Shown here in pieces: positions 7,909 to 16,441 of a stretch of 64,000 nt of DNA. Origin of the DNA: Geothrix sp. (GTDB lineage Bacteria; Acidobacteriota; Holophagae; Holophagales; Holophagaceae); assembly GCA_030681515.1 (NCBI GenBank), contig JAUXSE010000056.1, positions 186,001 through 250,000 of the forward strand, given 5' to 3'. Numbering within the stretch: position 1 is the stretch's first letter; the number at the start of each line of letters is the position of its first letter. The notes beneath the pieces were generated by a model that saw only the letters and a list, made by a program, of their open reading frames with translations, was not told where the DNA came from and made no database searches. Made by a program: the position numbers and the translations under genes.

Positions 7909-10041
7909 TCAGATGTCGGGATCCAGCGGCCCCAGCTTCTGGGTCAGGGCCCCCACCCCGCTGGAAAGGAGGGTGTGCTCGTAGATGCGGAGCTGGCTTC
8001 GCAGGGGCGGGTCCCGGGGATCCAGGCCGCGGCGCAGCACTTCGCCATCGGGGCCGAGGACGCGGCTCTTGAGGGTGTCCCGGAGCTGGAGTTCGAGCAT
8101 TTCCAGGACCTGGGCCGCCAGGATGGGATCACTAAGGGGAAAGGCCAGTTCCACGCGGCGGTCCAGATTGCGCGGCATGAGATCGGCGCTGGACAGGAGC
8201 GTCTCCGGCTGGCCGTCGTTGGCGAAGTGGTAGATGCGCGCATGTTCGAGGAACCGGTCAATGATGGACACGGCCCGGATGTTCTCGGACAGCCCCGGCA
8301 CGCCGGGCCGCAGGCAGCAGGTGCCGCGCACGATGAGGTCCACCTTCACCCCCTCCCGGCTGGCCTCGTAGAGCAGCTGGATGAGCTGGGGATCCACCAG
8401 GGCGTTCATCTTGAGCACCATGCGGGCGGGCCGTCCGTCCCGGGCATGGGCGATCTCCCGCTGGATGCGGGCCTTGAGCGCCTTCTTGAGGTGCTGGGGC
8501 GCCAGCAGCAGCCGGTGGAACCGGGGCGGGCGGGTGTAGCCCGTGAGCATGTTGAAGAGGTTCGACAGATCCTCGCCGTACTCGGGCTTCGCCGTCAGCA
8601 GCCCCAGGTCGGAATAGAGGCGGCTCGTGCGCTCGTTGTAGTTGCCTGTGCCCAGGTGGCAGTACCGCTTGATGCCGCCGGCCTCCTGGCGCACCACCAG
8701 ACAGGCCTTGCAGTGGATCTTGTGATTGGGCAGCCCGTAGACCACGTGCACGCCGGTCTTCTCCAGGCGCCGCGCCCACGCGATGTTGGCGGCCTCGTCG
8801 AAGCGGGCGCGAAGCTCCACGATGGCCGCCACCTGCTTGCCGCGCTCCGCGGCGCGCTCCAGGGCCGCGGCCACGGGGCTGTTCGCGGTCACGCGGTAGA
8901 GGGTCATCTTGATGGCCAGGACCTTGGGATCCTCCGCCGCCTCGCGCACGAAGCGCACCACGCTATCGTCGAAGCTCTGGTAGGGGTGGTGCAGCAGGAT
9001 GTCGTTCTTGGCGATGGCGTCGAACAGGCTGCCGGCCTGGTCCAGCTGGGGCACGGGCAGGGGCGGCAGCGGGCTGTCCTTGAGGCGCGGGAGGTCCAGC
9101 TGGCCATAGAGCTGCATCAGGTCGGAGAAGGCCGTGAGGCCGGAGGTCGGGTACAGATCCTCGGGGCTCAGCTCCATTTCCTCGATGAGCAGATCCAGCA
9201 CCTTGGAGGAAAGGCCCTGTTCGTACTGAAGGCGCACCACGGCCCCCCGGCGGCGGTCGCGCAGGCTTTCCTCCACCGTCTTGAGCAGATCCTCAGAGGG
9301 ATCCTCCTCCACCGGCAGATCCGAATCGCGGGTGACCCGGATGGCGTGGCAGCTCTTCACCGTGTAGCCCAGGAAGAGGCGCGACAGGTGATGCTGGACC
9401 ACATCCTCCAGCATCACGAAAGCGTGGGCGCCCGGCCCGGAAGGCACCCGCAGGAACCGCGAGGCCAGACCCGTGGGCACATGGATGAAGGAGAGCTCCG
9501 AGGCGGGCAGGTCGCCGTCCAGCTGATCCTCATCCGGTTCCAGCTCCACCACCAGCACCAGGGCCCGGTTGCCGAGGCGGGGGAAGGGATGGCCCGTGTC
9601 CACGGCGAGGGGCGTGATCAAGGGAAGCAGGCTGCGCTCGAAGTAGTCCAGAAGGAAGGCCGCCTGCGCTTCGTCCAGGTTCTTCGGGTTCATGATCGCG
9701 ATGCCTTCGGCCTCCATCTGGGGCTCGATGCTCGCGTGGAAGAGCTGGTGCTGGCGGGCGGAATAGGCGTGGATCTTGGAGGAAACGCGCTCCAGCAGCT
9801 GCCTCGGGGTGAGGCCGTCCGGCCCGGGCTGGGTGATGCCGGCGTCAATCTGCCGCCAGATGCCCGCCACGCGCACCATGAAGAACTCGTCCCAGTTGCT
9901 GGACACGATGCTGAGGAACTTCACCCGCTCCAGCAGCGGCACCGTCGGATCCTCCGCCTCCTCCATGACCCGGGCATTGAAGTCCAGCCAGCTCAGCTCG
10001 CGGTTCAGCAGTTCCTCGGGATGGGGGATGGGATGGAACAC
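7909..10041 (-). CDS. ppk1: Polyphosphate kinase 1
   Basis: 710 residues, a normal length. The enzyme polymerises the gamma phosphate of ATP into polyphosphate at the membrane face. Seen in order: the N-terminal LLNRELSWLDFNARV and SNWDEFFMVRVAG (N domain), the head domain, then the PLD-like catalytic core with SFDDSVVRFVREAAEDP, the KIHCKACLVVR strand and HLGTGNYNERTSRLYSDLG with the phosphorylated histidine. The C-terminal domain has VRGTCCLRPG and SADLMPRNLDRRVE. Intact and typical. It is divergently oriented from rplY, with about 200 bp between them. Confidence 0.96.
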   Translation of the reverse strand: MFHPIPHPEELLNRELSWLDFNARVMEEAEDPTVPLLERVKFLSIVSSNWDEFFMVRVAGIWRQIDAGITQPGPDGLTPRQLLERVSSKIHAYSARQHQLFHASIEPQMEAEGIAIMNPKNLDEAQAAFLLDYFERSLLPLITPLAVDTGHPFPRLGNRALVLVVELEPDEDQLDGDLPASELSFIHVPTGLASRFLRVPSGPGAHAFVMLEDVVQHHLSRLFLGYTVKSCHAIRVTRDSDLPVEEDPSEDLLKTVEESLRDRRRGAVVRLQYEQGLSSKVLDLLIEEMELSPEDLYPTSGLTAFSDLMQLYGQLDLPRLKDSPLPPLPVPQLDQAGSLFDAIAKNDILLHHPYQSFDDSVVRFVREAAEDPKVLAIKMTLYRVTANSPVAAALERAAERGKQVAAIVELRARFDEAANIAWARRLEKTGVHVVYGLPNHKIHCKACLVVRQEAGGIKRYCHLGTGNYNERTSRLYSDLGLLTAKPEYGEDLSNLFNMLTGYTRPPRFHRLLLAPQHLKKALKARIQREIAHARDGRPARMVLKMNALVDPQLIQLLYEASREGVKVDLIVRGTCCLRPGVPGLSENIRAVSIIDRFLEHARIYHFANDGQPETLLSSADLMPRNLDRRVELAFPLSDPILAAQVLEMLELQLRDTLKSRVLGPDGEVLRRGLDPRDPPLRSQLRIYEHTLLSSGVGALTQKLGPLDPDI

Positions 10042-10123
10042 GGGAAGTCCTCTGGTCCAGGCTCGCGCAGGGATGTAACAGCCTGATGGTACAGGCGATG
10101 ACGCGTCAGTCAGGAAGAACTTC

Positions 10124-10152
10124 CTTGGTTTCTGCGGACCTTTGAGGCAGAA
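10124..10152 (+). promoter_or_regulatory. Putative sigma-70-type promoter of rplY-pth
   Basis: TTGGTT (10124-10129) and CAGAAT (10147-10152) are separated by exactly 17 bp and lie about 95 bp before rplY. Two short GC-rich inverted repeats (CCCTCC/GGAGGG and GGTCCG/CGGACC) follow in the leader. Confidence 0.5.
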
Positions 10153-10247
10153 TCAATGGTTCGGCCCTCCACGGGGAGGGACTGAATGGTCCGCCCGGAC
10201 CCGCCCCAACGAGAGGGCAGCACCCGCTGCCAGGTAGGAGGAACCCC

Positions 10248-10898
10248 ATGTCCCAGGAAGTCCTGATCGTCCCCAAGCGCGACACCTTCGGCAAAGCCGC
10301 CATCCGCGACCTCAAGAAGTCCGGCATGATCCCCGCCGTGGTCTACGGCCTTGCCGAGCCCCCCGTGGCCATCGCCATCAGCCCCAAGGTCGTGGCCCGC
10401 GTGCTGGCCAGCGAGACCGGCATGAACTCCGTGATGCTCCTCCAGCGCGAGGGCACGGACATCAAGCGCCACGTCATCATCAAGGACCTGCAGCGCGATC
10501 CCATCACCAGCCGCCTGCGGCACATTGACTTCATGCGCGTGGACATGACCCTGAAGGTGCGCGTGAAGGTGCCCGTGCGCCTCGTCGGCACCGCCATCGG
10601 CGTGAAGACCCAGGGCGGCGTGCTCGACTTCTCGCACCGCGAGATCGAGATCGAATGCCTGCCCAGCCTCATCCCCGCCCACATTGACGTGGACATCTCC
10701 AACATGGCCGTGGGGGACAGCGTCCGCTTCGAGCAGATCACCCTCATGCCCAACGTGATCTTCACCGGCGATGCCCACCAGGTGGTCTGCTCCCTCCACG
10801 GCAAGGCCGCCGAGGAAGAAGTCGCTCCCGCCGCCGCCGTCGCCGCCCCCGTCGAGCCCGAGGTGGTCAAGAAGGGCAAGAAGGACGACAAGAAGTAG
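10248..10898 (+). CDS. rplY: 50S ribosomal protein L25, long CTC-type
   Basis: 216 residues. It has the L25 5S-rRNA-binding domain (residues 1-95, with GKAAIRDLKKSGMIPAVVYG), the C-terminal TL5/CTC beta domain (to about 185, with IPAHIDVDISNMAVGDSVR) and a low-complexity tail of Ala, Pro, Glu and Lys. TAGGAGGAACCCC precedes the start. It is followed by pth, a common bacterial gene pair. Confidence 0.95.
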   Translation: MSQEVLIVPKRDTFGKAAIRDLKKSGMIPAVVYGLAEPPVAIAISPKVVARVLASETGMNSVMLLQREGTDIKRHVIIKDLQRDPITSRLRHIDFMRVDMTLKVRVKVPVRLVGTAIGVKTQGGVLDFSHREIEIECLPSLIPAHIDVDISNMAVGDSVRFEQITLMPNVIFTGDAHQVVCSLHGKAAEEEVAPAAAVAAPVEPEVVKKGKKDDKK

Positions 10899-10923
10899 TG
10901 CTTCAAACCCTCCTCATTCCTTG

Positions 10924-10953
10924 CGACAAACGCGGCCTGGGCCGCGTTTGTCG
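10924..10953 (+). terminator. Perfect 14-bp stem-loop between rplY and pth
   Basis: CGACAAACGCGGCC and its exact complement are separated by TG. The hairpin is followed by TTAACG rather than a run of T, so it may attenuate or stabilise the rplY message and need not end transcription fully. Only 38 bp separate it from pth. Confidence 0.6.
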
Positions 10954-10991
10954 TTAACGCACGGGCGAAGCCCGCGCGCCGAGGTCGCCCC

Positions 10992-11624
10992 ATGTGGACA
11001 TTGGTACCCCTCGGCAATCCAGGGCCTGAATACCAGGACACCCGCCATAATCTCGGCCGGTTGATGCTCCAGCGCTGGATGGCGGATCGGAATCTCGCGC
11101 CTGCGCGGAGCAGGCGTTTTCCCTCGGGCGCGCTCTACCCGTTGACCGAGCGGCTCCAGGCGCTCGTGCCCAGCACCTACATGAACCTCTCCGGCGAGGT
11201 CTGCGCCCAGGCCGCTGCGGCGGGGCTCTATCCGCGGCGGATGGTGCTCCTCCACGACGACAAGGACCTGCCCCTGGGCACGGGCCGGTTCCGCCTGGAT
11301 GGTTCCGATGGCGGCCACAATGGCCTGCGCTCGATCTTCGGGTGCCTGGACACCCCGGAGATCGCCCGGTTGCGCCTGGGCATCGGTCCCTTCCAGCGCC
11401 CCCTGGTGGACTTCGTGCTGGAGCCCTGGACGGATCCCGAATGGGAGATCATCGCCGCCCTGGACGCCCCCTTCGCCCGCTTCCTGGCGCTACTGGCGGG
11501 CTGTGATGAGCTGGGGGGGCTGGCGAACCAGGTGAATCCGGAAGGGTTCTGGAACCCGTCAGGGATTCCCGAGCCGGCGTCCGACCCGGGACTTCGGAAC
11601 ACCAAGGTGCCGCCTGAAGGGTGA
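10992..11624 (+). CDS. pth: Peptidyl-tRNA hydrolase
   Basis: 210 residues. It releases tRNA from peptidyl-tRNA that drops off ribosomes. Family motifs: PLGNPGPEYQDTRHNLG (residues 6-22, with the catalytic His), PSTYMNLSGE, LLHDDKDLPLG and GSDGGHNGLRSI, then RLRLGIGP. The C-terminal 30 residues go beyond the usual 185-195 residue length and are proline/glycine-rich. The start ATGTGGACA lacks a strong Shine-Dalgarno site. It is the second gene of rplY-pth. Confidence 0.93.
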   Translation: MWTLVPLGNPGPEYQDTRHNLGRLMLQRWMADRNLAPARSRRFPSGALYPLTERLQALVPSTYMNLSGEVCAQAAAAGLYPRRMVLLHDDKDLPLGTGRFRLDGSDGGHNGLRSIFGCLDTPEIARLRLGIGPFQRPLVDFVLEPWTDPEWEIIAALDAPFARFLALLAGCDELGGLANQVNPEGFWNPSGIPEPASDPGLRNTKVPPEG

Positions 11625-11935
11625 CCGCCGCGGGGGATGAACGTGGATGCTCTGCCTGTTCAGGGCATCGCTGGCCCGGCGGAGATCCGGGGTCCGGAAT
11701 CACCCACGAGCTCCGGGGTTCGGCCTTTCCGTCCTGCCACCCGGTGGGAACCCAAGGCTCATGTCCCACCCCACGCGCGGACCGCTCCTTGGAGGTTGGG
11801 ATCTTTATGGCGTCGTTCTTGGGGTAAATAGCGTGCGATCCATGGAGGGAGGCCCACCCTCGCGCGCAGCGCGATCGCCCGCAGAGCTCGGCCCAGGAGG
11901 GGCCGCGTGAGGAGGACTCAGGAAGTGTTCCGCCT
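11625..11935 (+). other. Intergenic region, no gene seen
   Basis: 311 bp between convergent pth and the minus-strand lipoprotein gene. Short open frames here have no ribosome-binding sites and no family resemblance. No tRNA cloverleaf or strong terminator was recognised. Confidence 0.5.
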
Positions 11936-12697
11936 TCAATTCGGCACCACGTGAAGCGTGAACTCGATGGTGCGGGTCTGCTGCACCCAGGGATCAAAGG
12001 CGCTGGTCCGGATGATCACGTCCATGGGAGACACCACAGTTGCAGGGGCCGTGTAGGTGTAGCGCCAGGCTGTGTCATCAACGGGTTCGACTATAAATGC
12101 CCCCGCATCCCCCATGAATCCCTGGGGGGGAACCAAGGTGGATTGCATCTGAAGATCCGCTGCGGGACGGGGCCGGACAGTCATGCCAAAAACCAATGTA
12201 TTCCCTGCCTTGATGGTCGCAGAGTTGGCGTCGCCGCCGAATTCGATCCCGTACAAGAAATCCATGGGCGTAGTCTTGCGCGTGACGCGGATTTCGTAAT
12301 CGGGGCTCTTTTCCCAGCGCTTCGTGAAGGGACTGAAGACTTCGCAGCCCACCTTTGCGATGGCCCCTTCCGGAGGAACCTCGGCCGGAGGCAGGTACGC
12401 CCCTCCCGCACCTCCGTATTCCTTCGTCAAATCAAGTGGAATCATGGTCTGTGGATCCACCAAGATCCCCGGCCCCTGGAAACGGATCCGGGTGGGAGCC
12501 GTCACCGCCGGGGATCGGTCGATGCCCCATCGAATCCTCCACTGGCCCGCCACAGCGGCATTCTCACCGACATAGGCGAAGCCCAGGGAACCCTGGTCGG
12601 GGAGATTATTGGGGTTGTAGCCCGGCTCAAGGGGGCCCGGGCAAGCCACCATCAAGGGCAGGAGGCCCAGGATCAGAAGACGGAAAGGCTTCAGCAT
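11936..12697 (-). CDS. Lipoprotein of unknown function
   Basis: 253 residues. The signal peptide ends in a lipobox (LLPLMVAC, Cys19), so the protein should be lipid-anchored in the envelope. The rest is beta-rich with regularly spaced aromatic residues and several proline/glycine turns, like immunoglobulin- or jelly-roll-type domains; I recognise no family. AGGGGGATGAG precedes the ATG. It lies 9 bp downstream of the metzincin gene and shares its lower GC, so the two were probably acquired and are expressed together. It may be an anchor or partner for the protease. Confidence 0.72.
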   Translation of the reverse strand: MLKPFRLLILGLLPLMVACPGPLEPGYNPNNLPDQGSLGFAYVGENAAVAGQWRIRWGIDRSPAVTAPTRIRFQGPGILVDPQTMIPLDLTKEYGGAGGAYLPPAEVPPEGAIAKVGCEVFSPFTKRWEKSPDYEIRVTRKTTPMDFLYGIEFGGDANSATIKAGNTLVFGMTVRPRPAADLQMQSTLVPPQGFMGDAGAFIVEPVDDTAWRYTYTAPATVVSPMDVIIRTSAFDPWVQQTRTIEFTLHVVPN

Positions 12698-12706
12698 CTC
12701 ATCCCC

Positions 12707-14839
12707 CTACTGAGGCACGGTCAGGCCTGGAACACGGGTGGACTGGGTGACGATGAGAACGGGCGGTGTGGGATCGTCGGGATCCCCCAGCATGGGATCC
12801 CTGTCCAAAACAGACTCCCCCTGCCAGGTCAGGCCACCGGATGGAAGGGGAGCCACCATCGGGGCTGGGAGACCGAGCTGGCCTGCCCACCAGGCCTCCG
12901 CCTGGGCCGCCGCCGCCGGTCCATAGACCGGAATGCCGCTGGGGTGGGTGGCCAGGGCCTGCTCTGTGGCACTTGCAGCCTGCGTCGGCTGGTGGGTTCC
13001 GCCCAGGCGTGGCCGCAGGCGGTCGGCGTAGAGATCCGCGAAGCGGGTCATGCTGTAGTTCCGGGAACTGTAGGTGTAGGACATGAGGTCCCAGTGAGCC
13101 TTGGTGCCGTTCTCGAAACGGTGGTTGTCCTCCGCCAGAAAGTAGTTCCCCAGGGCGCTGTAGCCCCAGCCTCCGGCCATTCCGCCGCCGCCGTACTGGA
13201 AGTTTCCATCCACACGGTTGTAGCGAATCAGCATCGAGGCCTCGGCCCCCCGGCTGGGCGTGTGCTCCAGGCCGAAACAGTGCCCCATTTCATGGGTCAT
13301 GTTGTAGCCGATCGCCTGGGTATCGGGGATGCGGGAAAGGGCCATGCCCCGGTAGCCGTACCAGGCCATGCCAGTGGTGGAGGAACCCGCGTACCGTTCG
13401 TGGATCATACCCAGAAAAAGATGCTCCACCGCGGCATTGGGGTCTGTCTGGTGGTAGCCCTGGATGTGGTTCATGAGCAGCATGGTCTGGGCCTGATAAC
13501 CAGCTCCCCAGCCAGCCATGGGTGGAAGCCAGATCTTGCCTTCATAGCGGTACTCCACCGTGGAGTAGGGGAAGGCCTCCAGGACGAAGGGCAGAACCCA
13601 GTTGTTCATCTCCCACGGTTTCCGTGCCGTTGGCACGCCCGACCCACCCGGAGGCCGCACGTCATAGCCGTGGATGACGATGTGCCTGGAGGGCTGCACC
13701 TCGGGGCGAAGGGTCATCCGATCCAATTCCAGGCCCGAGGTCGGGTGAAGGAGTCGAGCCTCCAGGGTGATTCCCGGCAGAATGAACTCGGCGGGAATGG
13801 ATGGCCCAGGCTGGCCGACATACGGCCCACCCATGCGCCCGGACTTCACCATGCGGCTGCTCATATGGCTGTTGAAGCGCTGAGACCAAACCTGAAAGCC
13901 GCTCCCGTTAAGAAGGCTGAACTCGATGGGGTAGTCAACGCCTTGCTGTATCCCACCCTTCCCATAGGCGTCGTAGGCCATGACGCGCACCATGGCTGGC
14001 TTTCCTTGCTGAAGGGGCAGGTTGGCCTTCGAACTCTGGCTGTTCTGGCCAATGAAGAGGGAATCCAGGCGGAAACGGCGTGAATCGAATTCAGTCGTAA
14101 ACCGGATCACGGCCTGGCCCGGTTCATCCTTGCGCACAAGCACCGGCACCTCCCGGTGGTAGGTGTTCACCGTCCCAGCGGGGCCCACCGCGAGGAGCGT
14201 GGCGAAGCAATTGCCCGCCTCCACACCCGCGACCTGGATCATCTGGGGGCCAGAGGGCAAGGCAAGAAGGGCCAACCGTTCTTCCCCGACCGCGCTGGTC
14301 ACCATCAGGGCCCAGCGGCCTCCCGGATTTTCCGGAAGGTTCACGTCCAGGGAGAAAGACCCCTTCCGCCGGTCCCCCTCATCCACCACGCCTGAATACA
14401 AATTGGACTTCCCCGTGTTCGCCATTTCCGAAGTCTCCCCGTAGGTAATGGGGTAAAGAAACCGGTCCACCGGCTCCACTGACCACGCTTCAAGAGCGTC
14501 CAACTCGGCCTGCGTCACGCCTTTGGCAAGGACAGCCTCCCGGGTCGCGGCCGTGAACGGGAAAAGACCACGATTGGAATACCAATAGGCTGTGTCCTGA
14601 CGCAGGACCACTTGCCGTGTGATCAAGACCAGCCTTTCAACCGGCTCGTCATCAATCCTTCGAAGGGCAGATTTCAGCACCCAGGTGGGAACCTTGGCGA
14701 TGAGACGATAGTCAATCTTTCCATCGTTGTTTGGAACCATACCCGAGAAGGAAATGGATCCGCTTTGGCCACATAGCGGAGCCACCAAAAGTACCACTCC
14801 GATCAGGACAGAAAGGATCCTCAACCCAATTCGCATCAA
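12707..14839 (-). CDS. Secreted zinc metalloprotease of the metzincin clan
   Basis: 710 residues with a signal peptide (about 1-24, RILSVLIGVVLLVAPLCGQ). Several hundred residues of beta-rich sequence precede the catalytic zinc motif HEMGHCFGLEH at residues 516-526, which matches HExxHxxGxxH. DLMSYTYSS, about 65 residues later, fits a Met-turn. The arrangement, a large N-terminal accessory region and a late catalytic domain, recalls M66/StcE-like enzymes, but the subfamily is not certain. GGGAGG precedes the start. Base composition is noticeably less GC-rich than neighbours. It is paired with the downstream lipoprotein gene. Confidence 0.8.
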   Translation of the reverse strand: MMRIGLRILSVLIGVVLLVAPLCGQSGSISFSGMVPNNDGKIDYRLIAKVPTWVLKSALRRIDDEPVERLVLITRQVVLRQDTAYWYSNRGLFPFTAATREAVLAKGVTQAELDALEAWSVEPVDRFLYPITYGETSEMANTGKSNLYSGVVDEGDRRKGSFSLDVNLPENPGGRWALMVTSAVGEERLALLALPSGPQMIQVAGVEAGNCFATLLAVGPAGTVNTYHREVPVLVRKDEPGQAVIRFTTEFDSRRFRLDSLFIGQNSQSSKANLPLQQGKPAMVRVMAYDAYGKGGIQQGVDYPIEFSLLNGSGFQVWSQRFNSHMSSRMVKSGRMGGPYVGQPGPSIPAEFILPGITLEARLLHPTSGLELDRMTLRPEVQPSRHIVIHGYDVRPPGGSGVPTARKPWEMNNWVLPFVLEAFPYSTVEYRYEGKIWLPPMAGWGAGYQAQTMLLMNHIQGYHQTDPNAAVEHLFLGMIHERYAGSSTTGMAWYGYRGMALSRIPDTQAIGYNMTHEMGHCFGLEHTPSRGAEASMLIRYNRVDGNFQYGGGGMAGGWGYSALGNYFLAEDNHRFENGTKAHWDLMSYTYSSRNYSMTRFADLYADRLRPRLGGTHQPTQAASATEQALATHPSGIPVYGPAAAAQAEAWWAGQLGLPAPMVAPLPSGGLTWQGESVLDRDPMLGDPDDPTPPVLIVTQSTRVPGLTVPQ

Positions 14840-15224
14840 ACCTCCCTAAGCCATTGGCACAGTGCCAGGAATATACACGCTTTTGTGGCCAATCCGCTCG
14901 GTTCTCCCGTGAATAGGGAATCCAAACGCCCCCTTTTGAGGGCGGGTGGCCTTGCCACGCGTCAAGGCTATGCCTGGGTCAAGAACAACCCTCAGACGAA
15001 GTGCTGGTCTTGTCGGAGAGGATCAACCCTCCGGGCGGCTGTTCCTTCCTGCGTCGTGGCTGTTCTCCGCTCTCCTCGGCCCCTCCGCTTCCCTCTGCTT
15101 ATCCAAATTCTTTGCTTGATCTGCATGGCTTTCCACGCGAAACTATCCCTTCGCGTCCTCCGCTGGAGGGCTCTTCCTTGCTCCCTGGAATCCAAAGGGG
15201 GCTTCATATCCACAAGGAGGACAG
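14840..15224 (+). other. Divergent intergenic region between the metalloprotease and rpsF
   Basis: 385 bp without a gene. Near the protease start is the palindrome TGGCAC-A-GTGCCA (14855-14867), next to a TATATT-like -10 for the minus strand (14870-14875). For rpsF the best candidate is TTGATC (15116-15121), 17 bp from GAAACT (15139-15144), which is weak. The long leader before rpsF would have room for S6/S18 autoregulation, but I see no convincing fold. Confidence 0.4.
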
Positions 15225-15614
15225 ATGCGTCATTACGAGACCATCTTCATCGCCTCCCCCACGCTGACGGACGAGCAAAGCGATGAGCTCGTCAAGCAGT
15301 TCGAGGGGATCATCGCGGAGCAGGGTGGCGAACTGCTCAAGACCGACAAGTGGGGCCGCAAGAAGCTGGCCTACGAAGTCCAGAAATTCAGCGAAGGCTA
15401 CTACACGCTCTTCGAGATGAACGCCGGCCCCACCCTCATCCACGAACTGGAGCGCCGCTTCCGCAACAACGATGCGGTCATCAAGTACCTGAGCGTGCGT
15501 CTGGACGAGGCCGAGAAGGCCGCGGGCCGCACCAAGCAGCGCATCGAGCGCGAAGCCAGGCGCAAGGCCAAGGCTGGGGTCAAGGATCGTTCGCCTGAGG
15601 AGGTGATGGGATGA
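15225..15614 (+). CDS. rpsF: 30S ribosomal protein S6
   Basis: 129 residues, beginning [18 protein letters not shown], with the family core [22 protein letters not shown] and the [20 protein letters not shown] strand. The C-terminal tail is basic. AAGGAGG stands before the ATG. It overlaps rpsR by 4 nt (ATGA). The ssb gene usually between rpsF and rpsR, and rplI after it, are absent here. Confidence 0.97.
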   Translation: MRHYETIFIASPTLTDEQSDELVKQFEGIIAEQGGELLKTDKWGRKKLAYEVQKFSEGYYTLFEMNAGPTLIHELERRFRNNDAVIKYLSVRLDEAEKAAGRTKQRIEREARRKAKAGVKDRSPEEVMG

Positions 15615-15877
15615 AGCGCCGCGCCGATGCCAAGAAGGGCAAGCCCAAGAAGAAGAAGGCTTTTGGGGGCCGACGCGCCAAGTTCTGCAAGTTCTGCGTC
15701 GAGAAGTCCACCATGATTGACTACAAGGATGTGAAGACCCTCCAGGCCTTCACGCCCGAGCGCGGCAAGGTGCTGCCCCGCCGCACCAGCGGCGTGTGCG
15801 CCGTCCACCAGCGCTCGCTCGTGGAAGCCATCAAGCGCGCGCGCAACATCGCGCTGCTGGCCTTCGCCGGGGATTGA
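15611..15877 (+). CDS. rpsR: 30S ribosomal protein S18
   Basis: 88 residues. The basic N-terminus is followed by [20 protein letters not shown] and the C-terminal helix [26 protein letters not shown]. The cysteines CxxC plus a later Cys/His pair look like the zinc-binding version of S18. S18 forms a heterodimer with S6 on 16S rRNA, which fits the overlapping gene order. Confidence 0.97.
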   Translation: MKRRADAKKGKPKKKKAFGGRRAKFCKFCVEKSTMIDYKDVKTLQAFTPERGKVLPRRTSGVCAVHQRSLVEAIKRARNIALLAFAGD

Positions 15878-15896
15878 TCCGGGCGCTGGCTGACTG

Positions 15897-15924
15897 AAAA
15901 GCGGGGGCCTCGGCCCCCGCTTTT
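15897..15924 (+). terminator. Intrinsic terminator after rpsF-rpsR
   Basis: A perfect 13-bp stem, AAAAGCGGGGGCC, and its complement surround the loop TC, with TTTT as part of the 3' arm. It lies 20 bp after the rpsR stop. Confidence 0.85.
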
Positions 15925-15940
15925 CCTTTAAGCTGGATTC

Positions 15941-16441
15941 ATGTCCGAACCTGCGCCCCTCCCGAAACTCCCCATGCCTCTCCGCAAGATGAAGGCGGTG
16001 AAGGCCGCCTGGAAGCCGCTGTTGCTCCAATGGCTGGTACCGGGGGCGGGCTACTGGGTGATCGGGGAGAAGGGCCGGGCCAAGGCCTTCTTCGGGGTGT
16101 GGGTGCTGTTCTGCGTGCTGGGGGCGCTGCAGATGCAGTCCGGTGCCGTGGATGGCGTCAAGGGCGGCGTCTTCATTCCCGTGTCGGGGGCCTGGCTGCC
16201 CACCCTGGGCGCTTTCGGCACCCTGGGCATCGGGCCCGTGTACGGGGCCTTCGCCTGGGCCTTTGGCGGGGCCGGGACCGAACCCGTGCGCACGCTCACC
16301 CAGGAGTACGGTGCCACCTACGTGATGGTCGCGGGCCTGTTGAATTGGCTCTGCTGCTTCGACCTCTGGGACCGCATCACCGGCCGCTGGGTGTTCCGCC
16401 TGCCCAAGGATGAGCAGATCCGGATCGCCAGGGGCGAATAG
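15941..16441 (+). CDS. Small integral membrane protein, DUF6677-like
   Basis: 166 residues. A short basic N-terminus precedes LLLQWLVPGAGYWVIGEKGRAK, a pattern of small membrane proteins with a PG-x-G-x5-G motif (DUF6677/DUF5683-like). Predicted membrane segments lie near 27-44, 49-65, 88-108 and 125-142. Function unknown. Its stop codon abuts the stop codon of prfB on the other strand with no spacer. The family name is tentative. Confidence 0.65.
   Translation: MSEPAPLPKLPMPLRKMKAVKAAWKPLLLQWLVPGAGYWVIGEKGRAKAFFGVWVLFCVLGALQMQSGAVDGVKGGVFIPVSGAWLPTLGAFGTLGIGPVYGAFAWAFGGAGTEPVRTLTQEYGATYVMVAGLLNWLCCFDLWDRITGRWVFRLPKDEQIRIARGE

Noticed and set aside
10071-10097. Possible Pho box before ppk (CTGT repeats)
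   Set aside because: The repeats are spaced 13 bp, not 11, and match poorly.
14854-14870. Sigma-54-like TTGGCAC between the metalloprotease and rpsF
   Set aside because: The second element lacks TTGC at the required spacing; the palindrome explains the sequence better.
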